Below, one piece after another: positions 25,462 to 34,858 of a DNA stretch of 64,000 nt. The notes under the pieces are model-generated. The model was not told the origin of the DNA and searched no databases. It saw only the letters and a program-made list of their open reading frames with translations. The stretch is from Bacillota bacterium (GTDB taxonomy: Bacteria > Bacillota > Limnochordia > DTU087 > JAAYGB01): positions 1 to 64,000 of the forward strand of contig JAAYGB010000001.1 in NCBI GenBank assembly GCA_012727955.1, read 5' to 3'. Both the position numbers and the translations under genes were made by a program. How positions within the stretch are numbered: position 1 is the first letter of the stretch; the number at the start of each line of letters is the position of its first letter.

Positions 25462-25568
25462 AATTTTCCTCTCTCCCGGCCGCCGGCAGGTGCCGGTTAA
25501 CCTGGTCTATAGATCTTCTTTTCTAAGGCAAGACTTTCCTCCAAGGCAACACCTTTGGACCGGGGACT

Positions 25569-25622
25569 GTCGCGCTGGCTTTCCTGGTCAACGCGACGAA
25601 GCCGTCAGTTGCCACCGACGGC
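25569..25622 (-). other. two hairpins downstream of murA
   Basis: GTCGCG/CGCGAC (25569-25574 with 25592-25597) and GCCGTC/GACGGC (25601-25606 with 25617-25622). Neither is followed by a T run on the minus strand, so partial read-through from murA to mtrB is likely. The 313-base gap from 25329 to 25641 otherwise shows only the possible small frame listed above. Confidence 0.5.
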
Positions 25623-25641
25623 CCCCCGCAGTTTCCTCGAA

Positions 25642-26955
25642 TTACCTCGTGGCACTACTTTTGAGCATCAAAGCGTCGAACTGTTCCTCCGCGGTTAGGC
25701 TGCCACCATCATGGGAAATCACATCTGCCCCGAGATTGCGCAACTTCTTGTCAATTTGCTCGTACCCGCGGTAAACATGCTCCATTCCATAGATCTCGGT
25801 GGTTCCCTCCGCCGCCAAGGCCGCCAAGATCAGCGCAGCCCCAGCCCGCAGATCCGTCGCCTCCACGGGGGCTCCACTGAGTTTCTCGACACCTCGGATA
25901 ATTGCCGTATCTCGCTCCACTTTGATGTCCGCGCCCATACGGCGCAGCTCATCGACATAGCGGAACCGATCGAAGATCGTTTCCCTCACCACGCTGGTTC
26001 CCGAGGCGATGGACATCACCGAAACAAAGGGTTGCTGCAAGTCCGTTGGAAAGCCAGGATAGGGAGAGGTTTCGACGTCCACAGCGAGGGGACGTTCTTT
26101 GGCGACCACCCTGATCTCATTGATCCCTTCACCCACCAAGAGACCGGCCTCCTCCAACTTGATGATGGGAGAGCGCAGGTGTTCCGGCACCACGTTTTTC
26201 AGGGTAATATCGCCACCGGCCATGGCCGCAGCCATCATATAGGTTCCTGCTTCGATGCGGTCGGCAATAATGGAATATTCTGTACCATGAAGCTTTTCTA
26301 CGCCATCGATCTTGATCACGTCGGTACCAGCACCCCGGATCCGACCACCCATGGAGTTGATGAAGATAGCTACATCTACCACTTCCGGCTCCTTGGCAGC
26401 GTTTTCCAAGATGGTGGTTCCCTCTGCCAAGCTAGCAGCGATCATCAGGTTGATGGTGGTACCGACACTGGAGCGGTTGATATACAGCTTACTGCCCTGA
26501 AGCTTTGTCGCCTCAGCCTTCATATATCCATGTTCAATGCTGATCTCGGCCCCAAGCTGCTGAAAACCCTTCAGGTGAAAGTCCACTGGGCGAGACCCAA
26601 TGGCACAGCCGCCAGGCAGAGGCACTTCTGCCTTCCTGACCCTGGCTAGGAGTAAGCCGGCCACATAAAAGGACCCTCGCATCCTCCTCACGAGATCGTA
26701 GGGAGCCTGGTAGGTGTTCAACCCAGAACCATCAACGTGCACCCGACCAGAAGTGTCGGACCACACTTTAACCCCTAATTCTCGCAGGATCATGCTGATG
26801 GTAATTACATCCAGATCCTTGGGGACGTTTTCTAACACACTTTCGCCTTCTGCCAGGGCTGCCGCGACTAAAATCGGCAGCGCACTGTTCTTGGCGCCAC
26901 TGATCCTAACCTCACCGTACAAGGGACGTCCGCCATTAATCACCAGTTTTTCCAT
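25642..26955 (-). CDS. murA: UDP-N-acetylglucosamine 1-carboxyvinyltransferase
   Basis: 437 residues; first committed step of peptidoglycan synthesis. The catalytic Cys is C117 in PLPGGCAIGSRPVDFHL, so the enzyme should be fosfomycin-sensitive. ISGAKNSALPILVAA, AGTYMMAAAMAGGDI, PYPGFPTDLQQPF and DLRAGAALILAALAAEG are conserved. GGAGG precedes the ATG; ireB lies 12 bases upstream. Confidence 0.97.
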   Translation of the reverse strand: MEKLVINGGRPLYGEVRISGAKNSALPILVAAALAEGESVLENVPKDLDVITISMILRELGVKVWSDTSGRVHVDGSGLNTYQAPYDLVRRMRGSFYVAGLLLARVRKAEVPLPGGCAIGSRPVDFHLKGFQQLGAEISIEHGYMKAEATKLQGSKLYINRSSVGTTINLMIAASLAEGTTILENAAKEPEVVDVAIFINSMGGRIRGAGTDVIKIDGVEKLHGTEYSIIADRIEAGTYMMAAAMAGGDITLKNVVPEHLRSPIIKLEEAGLLVGEGINEIRVVAKERPLAVDVETSPYPGFPTDLQQPFVSVMSIASGTSVVRETIFDRFRYVDELRRMGADIKVERDTAIIRGVEKLSGAPVEATDLRAGAALILAALAAEGTTEIYGMEHVYRGYEQIDKKLRNLGADVISHDGGSLTAEEQFDALMLKSSATR

Positions 26956-26967
26956 ATGCCTGACCTC

Positions 26968-27240
26968 CTACTGCAAACCTTCCAAGTAATAGCGGACAAT
27001 TTCCTCGAGCAATTCATCGCGTTCAACGTGACGCAGTAGGAGTCTGGCGTCCCTGTGACTGGTGATATAGGCAGGATCACCGGAAACCAAGTATCCCACA
27101 ATTTGATCAACGGGCCGATATCCCTTTTCCTCTAGGGCTTGAAAGACAATTTTCATGATGTCCTTAACATCTTTGACCTTGTCCAAATGCTCCCCGGCCA
27201 CAGGGAACATTCGAGTCTCTTGTCCATTATTGTTAGGCAT
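26968..27240 (-). CDS. ireB: IreB family regulatory phosphoprotein
   Basis: About 90 residues. The family core is [20 protein letters not shown] followed by [20 protein letters not shown] and [17 protein letters not shown], close to B. subtilis YrzL and enterococcal IreB. IreB is a substrate of the PASTA kinase IreK and tunes cephalosporin resistance in Enterococcus, and is also linked to MurA turnover. Placement directly before murA fits that role. ATG 27240 fits AGGGG better than the ATG at 27249. Confidence 0.92.
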   Translation of the reverse strand: MPNNNGQETRMFPVAGEHLDKVKDVKDIMKIVFQALEEKGYRPVDQIVGYLVSGDPAYITSHRDARLLLRHVERDELLEEIVRYYLEGLQ

Positions 27241-27432
27241 AGGTTTCATCCCCTAAATCAAGCACTCATCTCCAAGACCGACATTCAGTCATAGAATCTG
27301 CAATCTATTCCAGATCTACTCTTTCAGACCTTCATAGTTTCTGGTGTTGTGGGCAACTTTCCTGCCGGATCTGGGGATTGAAAAACCTCACCAGAAATTT
27401 CCAGATTGGGCAACTTCCCTCAAGAACAGGCA

Positions 27433-27463
27433 AGGTCCGGGAAACCACTTTGTTCCCGGACCT
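27433..27463 (-). terminator. terminator after the CBM protein gene
   Basis: AGGTCCGGGAA (27433-27443) pairs perfectly with TTCCCGGACCT (27453-27463), about 20 bases past the stop. The T run is weak. Confidence 0.7.
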
Positions 27464-27484
27464 GAAGTAATTTACAAGAAGCAA

Positions 27485-27976
27485 TTAGTGCTGTCGTTCA
27501 TCGGAGCCATGAATCAGATAGCTCCAGTTCTTTCCAGAGTTGTTGTCCCAGTTGTAAAGAGAGTCTCGGAAGCAGAAGCTAAACCTACCGGAACCGTCAG
27601 CATAGACTCGAGCCGTCCACTGACCGTCGTCGGTCTTGCGCATCGGCACTTCCCGCACACCACGCCAGTTTCCCGGTCCAAATCCGTAGTGGAGAAAGAC
27701 CGCGTCGGCGCCGGATTGAGCCAGCAAACCATTGTACTTGATCTCCAGCTCTTCACCCTTGGTCACAGGTACCGGGGACACCCTAATCCCACTGTCGGGA
27801 CCATGCTGGTAGTCCCCTTCTGCAAAGGGAAGATCCGTCATCCCGGTATAGGGACCAAACTCCGCCGCTAACTCTGTGTCCGTCCGATTACGGCTAACTC
27901 GGTCTCTGGTCAGCGCCTCGGTTTCCGGTTCCGCTAACCCGAGGGTGCGACGCAAAGCTTCCCAGGTGACCCTCAT
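27485..27976 (-). CDS. carbohydrate-binding module protein (CBM25-like)
   Basis: About 163 residues. Residues from about 70 form one CBM: EELEIKYNGLLAQSGADAVF, LHYGFGPGNWRGVREVPM, DGQWTARVYADGSGRFSFCF and LYNWDNNSGKNWSYLIHG. The W/NW aromatic pattern matches starch-binding CBM25/CBM53. The N-terminal 70 residues are hydrophilic and unassigned. No signal peptide or catalytic domain, so it may act inside the cell on glycogen-like glucan. ATG 27976 with GGAGGGAG upstream. Confidence 0.75.
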   Translation of the reverse strand: MRVTWEALRRTLGLAEPETEALTRDRVSRNRTDTELAAEFGPYTGMTDLPFAEGDYQHGPDSGIRVSPVPVTKGEELEIKYNGLLAQSGADAVFLHYGFGPGNWRGVREVPMRKTDDGQWTARVYADGSGRFSFCFRDSLYNWDNNSGKNWSYLIHGSDERQH

Positions 27977-28070
27977 GCAGCTCCCTCCTAGCATAATGTG
28001 ATTGGTCACAACCTTATTCTCCGTTGAGTCCCGTCACCTTATGCTGGAGACAAGTGCCGCTTGGAAAAGG

Positions 28071-28098
28071 AAAAATGGACCGCCAAAGCGATCCATTT
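28071..28098 (-). terminator. terminator after tRNA-Glu
   Basis: AAATGGA (28073-28079) with TCCATTT (28092-28098) and an inner CGC/GCG helix. A T run follows on the minus strand, seven bases past the tRNA CCA. Confidence 0.8.
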
Positions 28099-28104
28099 CC
28101 TGAT

Positions 28105-28180
28105 TGGTACCCCCAAGGGGATTTGAACCCCTGTCTTCGCCGTGAGAGGGCGATGTCCTAGGCCACTAGACGATGGGGGC
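28105..28180 (-). tRNA. tRNA-Glu (anticodon CTC)
   Basis: The minus strand begins GCCCCCATCGTCTAGTGGCC and ends in an encoded CCA. Anticodon stem TCGCC/GGCGA holds loop CTCTCAC, giving anticodon CTC, which reads GAG. T arm is CAGGG-GTTCAAATC-CCCT. The first acceptor pair is a G-U wobble, which occurs in glutamate tRNAs. It is divergent from gltX, the gene for its synthetase. Confidence 0.95.
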
Positions 28181-28211
28181 CTATCTTTGCCAATTAACAA
28201 CCACAAGTGCG

Positions 28212-28240
28212 AGTATACCATGCTAGCCCGACGCCGTCAA
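28212..28240 (-). promoter_or_regulatory. promoter of tRNA-Glu
   Basis: Minus-strand TTGACG (28235-28240), 17-base spacer, TATACT (28212-28217), ending about 30 bases before the tRNA. Confidence 0.75.
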
Positions 28241-28362
28241 GGGTATTTGCCCAGAAACCAGCAGGAAAAACCTGTGACATCTAGAACAAAAATTGAGGAC
28301 AACATAGCATCAAGAATAGCAGTTTGTCTGATACTATCCAAAGAACAAGGGAGAGAGTTGTA

Positions 28363-29847
28363 ATGTCAGAGGTTCGCGTGCGATTTGCGCCCAGCCCCAC
28401 GGGATTTCTTCACGTTGGCGGGGCACGAACCGCTCTATTCAACTGGTTGTACGCTCGCAACACCGGCGGTAAGTTTATTCTCCGGATCGAAGACACGGAT
28501 CTGGCTCGTTCGACGGAAGAATCCGTGGAAGAAATTCTTGAAGCCATGCGCTGGCTGGGGCTGGACTGGGATGAAGGGCCAGAGACGGCCAATCAGGAAT
28601 ATGGGCCCTACTATTGCACACAACGGGTCAACTTGTACGAACAGTACATCGACCAATTGTTGGCAGAGGACAAGGCCTACTATTGCTACTGCACCCCAGA
28701 AGAATTGGATGCCATGCGTAAGGAACAAATGGCCCGTGGGGAAGATCCCAAGTACAACCGGAAGTGCGCGCATCTGACGGAAAGTGAAAGAGCAGCCCTG
28801 GAAGCCGAAGGACGAACTCCCGTAGTACGCTTTCGCTCCAAAGATGATGGTCAGACGGTGGTGAACGACCTAATCCACGGGGTACTGCGCTTTGACAACA
28901 AACTGTTCGATGACTTTGTGATCCGCAAGTCCGATGGCATGGCGACCTATAACTTCGCAGTGGTCATCGACGATGCCACCATGAAGATCACCCATGTGAT
29001 TCGAGGCGACGATCACATTTCCAATACACCGCGCCAAGTCCAGGTCTATGAGGCCTTGGGTGTTCCTGTGCCCCATTTTGCCCATATTCCAATGATTTTA
29101 GGGCCGGACAAGACCCGTCTCAGTAAGCGCCACGGCGCCACCTCTGTGACCCAGTACCGAGACGATGGCTTCCTGCCTGAAGCCATGGTCAATTACCTGG
29201 CACTGCTGGGCTGGGCCTATGATGATTCCCAAACGATCTTTTCCCGGGAGGAGCTCATCGAGAAGTTCTCGCTGGAGAAATGCTCCAAGAATCCCGCGGT
29301 CTTTGATATGAAAAAACTGGAATGGATGAACGGGGTCTACCTGCGACAACTCACCGCGGCAGAGTTAACAGACCGGGCCATTCCCCTGTTAATCGAGGCA
29401 GGACTAATTACCCAAGAGCAGGCCAAGGACCAACGGGATCACATCGAAGCCGTTGTCGCTTCGCTGCAGACCCGGCTCAAATCCTTGGTTGACGTGGTGG
29501 ATTCCAGTCGTTACTTCTTCCAGTCGGAAATTACCTACGACGAAAAGGCAGTGCGCAAGTTCTTGGGGCGGCCCTATGCCGTTAGACTCTTCAACCTGCT
29601 GGTTGAGACCTTGGAGCCCCTGGAGGATTGGACGGAAAACAGCCTGGAAGAGGTCTTCAAAGAGATTCAAAGGAAGCTCGACGAGAAGCTAGGAAACATC
29701 CTGCAACCACTGCGGGTAGCTACCACCGGCGGCACCGTCAGTCCTGGGATGTACGAAGTACTGGAGCTGTTGGGTAAGGAAACCAGCCTGCGGCGAATTA
29801 AAGATGGGCTGAAGATGGCCCAGGAGCTAGCCCAAGAGGCTGAATAA
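28363..29847 (+). CDS. gltX: glutamyl-tRNA synthetase
   Basis: 494 residues. Class I markers are FAPSPTGFLHVGGARTALFN (HIGH-type HVGG), DDHISNTPRQVQVYEALG, and RLSKRHGATSVTQY (KMSKS-type). The helical anticodon-binding C-terminal domain follows. It charges tRNA-Glu. Start is ATG 28363 with GGGAGAGAG upstream; a longer frame from 28324 lacks family homology. No T-box leader is seen in the short upstream region. Confidence 0.97.
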   Translation: MSEVRVRFAPSPTGFLHVGGARTALFNWLYARNTGGKFILRIEDTDLARSTEESVEEILEAMRWLGLDWDEGPETANQEYGPYYCTQRVNLYEQYIDQLLAEDKAYYCYCTPEELDAMRKEQMARGEDPKYNRKCAHLTESERAALEAEGRTPVVRFRSKDDGQTVVNDLIHGVLRFDNKLFDDFVIRKSDGMATYNFAVVIDDATMKITHVIRGDDHISNTPRQVQVYEALGVPVPHFAHIPMILGPDKTRLSKRHGATSVTQYRDDGFLPEAMVNYLALLGWAYDDSQTIFSREELIEKFSLEKCSKNPAVFDMKKLEWMNGVYLRQLTAAELTDRAIPLLIEAGLITQEQAKDQRDHIEAVVASLQTRLKSLVDVVDSSRYFFQSEITYDEKAVRKFLGRPYAVRLFNLLVETLEPLEDWTENSLEEVFKEIQRKLDEKLGNILQPLRVATTGGTVSPGMYEVLELLGKETSLRRIKDGLKMAQELAQEAE

Positions 29848-29864
29848 CCCCTTTCCATGGAAAA

Positions 29865-29897
29865 CAAAGTGGGCGGTCACTGAGACCGCCCACTTTG
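29865..29897. terminator. bidirectional terminator between gltX and kinase gene
   Basis: CAAAGTGGGCGGTC (29865-29878) pairs perfectly with its complement at 29884-29897 around five loop bases. It serves convergent gltX and the kinase ending at 29914. Confidence 0.9.
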
Positions 29898-29913
29898 CTT
29901 GTGTCTGTTTGTG

Positions 29914-30714
29914 CTAAAGGGTCGCCAATCTTTGGTTAATCTCCGTAAGCAACCACTGCTCCTCCCCAGGCACCCTTTCCCGGAGCCTGGCGGCCATCAC
30001 CGGCAGGAACCAGGCCTCGATCTCTGCCTGGCTAGCTCCCGAGAGTCTCAGATACTCCGTCAGGTAACTGTCGTGGATCAGCCTAATTTGCTGACTAACC
30101 GCCGCCTGTATCTCCTGAGGCACCAGCCCCAGCAGGTGGGGAGATTGCAGAATGAGACAGGTGCGGGCCACATCCCCACAGGGCGATCCGAAGTAGGCAT
30201 TCATCCAGTCGATGGGGACTAACTCTTCTGCCACCAACAGATTATCGGGATGAAAATCACCATGACAGATTGCGACGGGTTGCGAAAGTTCCCTCGCGTA
30301 ATCTAAGATCCTTGCCACCTTATCTCCCAGCCAGTCGGCGGCAGCTGCAATCCCTCGGGAAAACCGTTCCAACTCTTGGGGCAGCTCAGTGCAGGTTGCT
30401 TGGTGAATCCGCCAATGCAGCTCAGCCATTTTCTTGGCGTAATTTTCGCCTTGCTCGGGGTTGGTTACCAAGTGGTAGGATAGGGATTTTCCCTTAACCC
30501 TATCGTAAAGGATACCGTACCGATGATCCATCTGCACAGTTCCATGTACAGCCGGTGCCACCGGCAAGGCCTCGGATACCAACCTTCCCACCCCGGCCTC
30601 ATAGTCCACCACAGCCTTTGGGGTGTCTTCATAAAAGAGCTTCAGTACCTGATCTTTGCCCCACTCATAGACCTCCGCGGTCCTGCCCTTGCCCATCAAT
30701 CCACTTTTTTCCAT
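29914..30714 (-). CDS. APH/choline kinase-fold phosphotransferase
   Basis: 266 residues. GKGRTAEVYEWGKDQVLKLF carries the P-loop-like region and lysine, ICHGDFHPDNLL the catalytic Asp, and LVPIDWMNAYFGSPCGDVAR the metal-binding Asp. The fold covers aminoglycoside, choline, methylthioribose and sugar kinases. Its place at the end of a methylthioadenosine salvage operon argues for a metabolic substrate rather than a drug. TTGGAGG lies seven bases before ATG. Confidence 0.85.
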   Translation of the reverse strand: MEKSGLMGKGRTAEVYEWGKDQVLKLFYEDTPKAVVDYEAGVGRLVSEALPVAPAVHGTVQMDHRYGILYDRVKGKSLSYHLVTNPEQGENYAKKMAELHWRIHQATCTELPQELERFSRGIAAAADWLGDKVARILDYARELSQPVAICHGDFHPDNLLVAEELVPIDWMNAYFGSPCGDVARTCLILQSPHLLGLVPQEIQAAVSQQIRLIHDSYLTEYLRLSGASQAEIEAWFLPVMAARLRERVPGEEQWLLTEINQRLATL

Positions 30715-30738
30715 CGCATTGCCTCCAACGGTCTCTCC

Positions 30739-31695
30739 CTAGAACCCAACCTGTTGTTCCCTGGCCCATTCCTCTGCCACTTGCAGCATCTGCCGCCCCT
30801 GCTGCCCTGCTCCCAAATGCAGGAGAAACAAACCCGTCGATACCGACTGAATGAAACCCCATTGCCAAATTCCGCCGGGATCTACGCCAGTCAACTGAGC
30901 CAGGTAATGGCATCGTGCCTTTCCTGAAGATAGGGGATCGGCAAGCAGCTCGGCAATCCACTCCCGCATCAACACCCCAAGGTCATAGGCCCGTTCTGCC
31001 GCAATCCCATCGGGGTCAATTAGCTTGAATTCTGGCGGTTCGGTGCCCAGGACCTGCAGCGTATTTTGATTGTGGGCATCACCATGAACCAAGACCGATG
31101 CTGAAAGGGCAAACTCCTCTTCCCGCTCCCGAGCATAGGCCAGGGCGCGATCCAAGACTAGCTTCGAACAGGGTTGATTAAGCTCTCGCCACAGCCCCCG
31201 GATAAACTCCGCCAATTCCCGGGCAAGATCGGCTCCGGTCTTCAGGAGTGCCCTTGGGGGCACGGTAACCCACGAGCGACGAAGGACCTGGCAGATAATC
31301 TCCATCTGCTCGTAAGGAGAGTACTCCAGGGACTCTAGGGTAGGGCCCAACCGCTCCAAAAGCAGCGCCCGACGGGATAAATCATATCTGTACAACCTGG
31401 CGTACCCTTGTCCATTGGCGATTTTCAGGGCCCAGATCTCCTCGGCGATGACAGCATTTCCCTCCATGGGCGGCATCGCCACCTTCAGGACCACATCCAT
31501 TCCATCCAGGGTCTTGGCCTCGGTCACGTAACCTTCGGAGCCACCGGTGAAAGGGTCCCCTACCACCAACTGCCAATCCCTGGCCAGCTCCGTCACCAAT
31601 TGCGGCAGCTTGGCTAACCACTCCAGTCCCTCTGCTCCCAGGGACTGGGCCTTTCGCGCCAAGGCTTGAGACACCTTAATCTCTGGGCTGTTCAC
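30739..31695 (-). CDS. APH(6)/streptomycin 6-kinase-like phosphotransferase
   Basis: 318 residues. The family layout is GDPFTGGSEGYVTEAKTLDG, DVVLKVAMPP, ALLLERLGPTLESL, SVLVHGDAHNQNTLQVLG (catalytic loop) and FKLIDPDGIAAERAYDLGVL. These features group it with the APH_6_hur family (streptomycin/hydroxyurea phosphotransferase-like), but many members are housekeeping kinases. GTG start behind GAGG, eight bases after mtaD, so certainly in the operon. Confidence 0.85.
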   Translation of the reverse strand: MNSPEIKVSQALARKAQSLGAEGLEWLAKLPQLVTELARDWQLVVGDPFTGGSEGYVTEAKTLDGMDVVLKVAMPPMEGNAVIAEEIWALKIANGQGYARLYRYDLSRRALLLERLGPTLESLEYSPYEQMEIICQVLRRSWVTVPPRALLKTGADLARELAEFIRGLWRELNQPCSKLVLDRALAYAREREEEFALSASVLVHGDAHNQNTLQVLGTEPPEFKLIDPDGIAAERAYDLGVLMREWIAELLADPLSSGKARCHYLAQLTGVDPGGIWQWGFIQSVSTGLFLLHLGAGQQGRQMLQVAEEWAREQQVGF

Positions 31696-31702
31696 CTCGG
31701 CC

Positions 31703-32998
31703 TCACCCCTTGGTGAGTCCTAGCTCTTCCGCCCGCCTTTGCAGCCGAGACATGGCCTCTGTTTCGTCAAAGAGAAGCACCTCTCCGTCCTCCAGGACCA
31801 CCTGGCCGTTCACCATCACCAAAGAGACATCCGCGGCCTTACCGGAGTAGACCAAATTCCCCGTTAAGTCCAATTGGGGAGTCCAATGGGGCTGTTGGAT
31901 ATCCACCAGAATAACGTCGGCCTTGCAGCCAACCTTCAGTTCACCGATATCAGTCAGGCCCAGGGCCCTTGCCGAGTCTACGGTAGCCATTTGCCAAGCG
32001 GTTTCCGCGGGCACCAGCAGTGGATCAAGATTTACTCCCTTGTGAATGAGAGCCGCCAGGCGCATTTCCTCCCACATATCCAGGTCGTTGTTACTGGCTG
32101 GGCCATCGGTACCGAGCCCGACGGTGATTCCCGCGGCCTGAAGTTGCGGCACCGGGGCGATACCACTGCCAAGTTTCAGGTTGCTGGTGGGGCAATGCAC
32201 CACCGTAACCTCATATTCCTGCATCAAAGCTATATCCGACGGTGACAGGTGGACACTGTGAATTGCCATCAAGCCACGATCCAGCACTCCCCACTTGTCC
32301 AGATACTCCAGGGGAGTGAGCTGGTAATCTCTGGCGATTTCCTCCACCTCTGTTTGGGTTTCCGCGAGATGGGTTTGGATGGGAACTTCCAGGCGCTCAC
32401 TTAACTTGACCACTTCCCGGAGAAACTCCGGCGGACATGTCACCGGTGAATGGGGTCCCAGCATTACGGTGATTCTGTCGTGACCACCATACTCCGTGAC
32501 CAGGGCCTCGGCCTCCCGCAGCCCGGCCGTCCCCGTTCCCGATAAACCCTGCAGGCCCCGGCTTAACACCGCGCGAATTCCCGATTCTTCGACGGCCTTG
32601 GCCACCCCCTGCATGTGAAAGTACATGTCGGCGAAGGTGGTGGTTCCGCCCCGCAGCATTTCAGCGATGGCCACTAGCGATGCTATGTACACGTCTTCCT
32701 CGGTGAGTCTGTCTTCCACCGGCCACATCTTTTCCCGCAGCCACTGCCACAGGGGCAGATCATCGCTGTAGCTGCGCAAAATAGTCATTCCGATGTGGTT
32801 GTGGGCATTGACCAACCCAGGAAGGGCCAACCGACCATTGCCGGCGATCACGGTTTCCACCGTCGGTTCCTGGCCAGTAGGATCTTCGCCGGTCGCGGTA
32901 ATGCCGGTGATCACTCCCCCTTCGACAAGAATATCGACGTGGGAGTCAGCGGCGGCTCCCAACAGCCTCACATCTTTAATCAGGATGGAATTACTCAT
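31703..32998 (-). CDS. mtaD: 5-methylthioadenosine/S-adenosylhomocysteine deaminase
   Basis: 431 residues, amidohydrolase superfamily. Metal ligands are in [52 protein letters not shown] and [20 protein letters not shown]. The [10 protein letters not shown] stretch is typical for MtaD. It deaminates methylthioadenosine or SAH to the inosine form. Start ATG 32998 overlaps mtnA by eight bases (ATGAGTAA), with AAGGAG upstream. Confidence 0.93.
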   Translation of the reverse strand: MSNSILIKDVRLLGAAADSHVDILVEGGVITGITATGEDPTGQEPTVETVIAGNGRLALPGLVNAHNHIGMTILRSYSDDLPLWQWLREKMWPVEDRLTEEDVYIASLVAIAEMLRGGTTTFADMYFHMQGVAKAVEESGIRAVLSRGLQGLSGTGTAGLREAEALVTEYGGHDRITVMLGPHSPVTCPPEFLREVVKLSERLEVPIQTHLAETQTEVEEIARDYQLTPLEYLDKWGVLDRGLMAIHSVHLSPSDIALMQEYEVTVVHCPTSNLKLGSGIAPVPQLQAAGITVGLGTDGPASNNDLDMWEEMRLAALIHKGVNLDPLLVPAETAWQMATVDSARALGLTDIGELKVGCKADVILVDIQQPHWTPQLDLTGNLVYSGKAADVSLVMVNGQVVLEDGEVLLFDETEAMSRLQRRAEELGLTKG

Positions 32999-34067
32999 TA
33001 GCTTTCTCCTTCGCTTTGGCAAACAGTGCGGCAATGGATTCACGATAGGGAGCTTTGACTACCCCAAGCTCGGTAATGATCCCGGTGATATACTCCGCGG
33101 GAGTCACATCAAAGGCAGGGTTGGCTACCTGGATCCCCTCGGGGGCGATCCGCCGATCGTAAAAATGGGTAATCTCCCGGGGGTCCCTCTCCTCGATGGG
33201 AATCTCCTGTCCAGAGTCAATATCCAGATCAATGGTGGACAGCGGCGCCGCGACGTAAAAGGGAATTCCGTGTTCCTTACACAGCACCGCTACGGTATAG
33301 GTCCCAATCTTGTTGGCGGTATCACCGTTGGCCGCAATCCGGTCGGCCCCCACCACCGCTGCCTGAATCCGGCCCTGCTGCATCATCCAGCCTGCCATGC
33401 TGTCGGTAATCAAAGTGGCAGGAATCTGTTCCTGTACCATCTCCCAGGCCGTCAACCTTGCCCCCTGAAGATAGGGCCGAGTTTCATCGACATAGACATG
33501 GATCTTCTTACCCTGCCGATGGGCACTACGGATCACTCCCAGGGCAGTACCGTAATCCACTGTGGCCAGGGCACCAGCGTTACAGTGAGTCAACACTCCA
33601 TCGCCGTCCTTGATCAGGCTGGCGCCGTTATCGCCAATCCGCCGGCAGGTCTCTTCATCCTCCCGGGCGATGGCATCGGCTTCTGCCGTCAGCCTTTGGA
33701 CCAGCTCTTCCACCTCGGCTTCGGGGTGGGAGTCAATCACCTGCAGCATTCGCCTCAGGGCCCAAAAGAGATTCACAGCAGTGGGCCTGGTTTCCGCCAG
33801 GGTATCGGCTACCTGCTTCATCCCGGTAACAAACTCGTCCCTGGGTCGATCCCTAAATTCAAAGGCTCCCAGGACCATACCATAGGCAGCACTGGCTCCG
33901 ATGGCCGGCGCTCCCCTGACGATCATCGTCCGAATGGCCTCAGCCACCGACTGATAGTCCCGATACTCATGTTCCAGAATCTCTGTGGGCAGCTTAGTCT
34001 GATCTAGGAGCCTGAGACGTTCTCCCGTCCAAGTAATCGGTCTCACCCGATTAGCTGGGTCTCCCAT
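32991..34067 (-). CDS. mtnA: methylthioribose-1-phosphate isomerase
   Basis: 358 residues, eIF2B-like fold. [40 protein letters not shown] with the catalytic Cys, [20 protein letters not shown], and [20 protein letters not shown] with the catalytic Asp are present. It isomerises methylthioribose-1-phosphate to the ribulose form. The start overlaps the mtnP stop as TAATG. Confidence 0.95.
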   Translation of the reverse strand: MGDPANRVRPITWTGERLRLLDQTKLPTEILEHEYRDYQSVAEAIRTMIVRGAPAIGASAAYGMVLGAFEFRDRPRDEFVTGMKQVADTLAETRPTAVNLFWALRRMLQVIDSHPEAEVEELVQRLTAEADAIAREDEETCRRIGDNGASLIKDGDGVLTHCNAGALATVDYGTALGVIRSAHRQGKKIHVYVDETRPYLQGARLTAWEMVQEQIPATLITDSMAGWMMQQGRIQAAVVGADRIAANGDTANKIGTYTVAVLCKEHGIPFYVAAPLSTIDLDIDSGQEIPIEERDPREITHFYDRRIAPEGIQVANPAFDVTPAEYITGIITELGVVKAPYRESIAALFAKAKEKANE

Positions 34068-34816
34068 TACTTTTCACCCCCCAGCAGGCGGTCCATAGCC
34101 CCCATGAGCAGCGTCTTGAGCTTCTCACTGCTGGCGGCCATCACATCCAGCACCTCGTGGTGATCCAAGGTGCCCCTACCGATTCCCGCTCCGTAGTTAG
34201 TTACAATGGCCACCAACGCGTAATTTAGACCAGCCTCCCGGGCTAGGACAACCTCAGGGACGTTGGTCATGCCCACCACGTCTCCGCCGAGCATCCCATA
34301 GGCCCGCACCTCCGCGGGGGTTTCAAACCGGGGTCCCTCGGTACAGACATAGGTGCCCGTGGGATGAACCCGAATCCCCTTGTCCTTGGCGGTCTCCAAC
34401 AATACTTCCCGCAATTTGGGGGAATAGGGCTCAGTGAAATCGGTGTGCACAACCTCTCCATCCTCGCCGTCAAAAAAGGTGAGGGGGCGCTGTCTAGTAA
34501 AGTCAATGAACTGATCGATCACCACCAGATCTCCCGGATGCATCGCCTTGTTAAGGGAGCCCACCGCTGCCGTCGCCAACACGTACTCAACGCCGAGATT
34601 TTTCAAAGCCATGATATTGGCCCGATAGTTAATCCTATGGGGAGGTACAGTGTGTCCCTGGCCGTGGCGCTGCATAAAGACCACAGGCCGTCCCAAGTAC
34701 TGTCCCGAAATAACCGCTGTAGAACCGTACTTGGTGTCCACTACCTGATCCTTTAGATCCGTCAACAGGTTGGGATCGTAAACACCGGTACCACCGATAA
34801 TTGCTAACTCCGCCAT
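34067..34816 (-). CDS. mtnP: S-methyl-5'-thioadenosine phosphorylase
   Basis: About 249 residues. [79 protein letters not shown] and [20 protein letters not shown] match MtnP rather than purine nucleoside phosphorylase. It splits methylthioadenosine to adenine and methylthioribose-1-phosphate, feeding MtnA. ATG 34816 behind GGAGG is preferred to a GTG nine bases earlier. Confidence 0.94.
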   Translation of the reverse strand: MAELAIIGGTGVYDPNLLTDLKDQVVDTKYGSTAVISGQYLGRPVVFMQRHGQGHTVPPHRINYRANIMALKNLGVEYVLATAAVGSLNKAMHPGDLVVIDQFIDFTRQRPLTFFDGEDGEVVHTDFTEPYSPKLREVLLETAKDKGIRVHPTGTYVCTEGPRFETPAEVRAYGMLGGDVVGMTNVPEVVLAREAGLNYALVAIVTNYGAGIGRGTLDHHEVLDVMAASSEKLKTLLMGAMDRLLGGEK

Positions 34817-34858
34817 TGTCTGCACCTCCTGGTATTACCTTTACTGCTCAATATGTCA

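Noticed and set aside
25711-26649. 312-codon plus-strand open frame over murA
   Set aside because: It lies wholly antisense to a confident murA, has no ribosome site and reads like low-complexity shadow sequence.
28181-28362. T-box leader for gltX
   Set aside because: The region is short and filled by the divergent tRNA promoter; neither a T-box sequence nor an antiterminator was found.
29914-31695. Antibiotic resistance island (two aminoglycoside phosphotransferase-like genes)
   Set aside because: Operon position with methylthioadenosine salvage genes and absence of any mobile element point to metabolic kinases.
32793-34007. 404-codon plus-strand open frame across mtnA and mtaD
   Set aside because: It is the mirror of two well-supported enzymes on the minus strand and resembles no protein family. 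Long antisense frames are common opposite G+C-rich genes.
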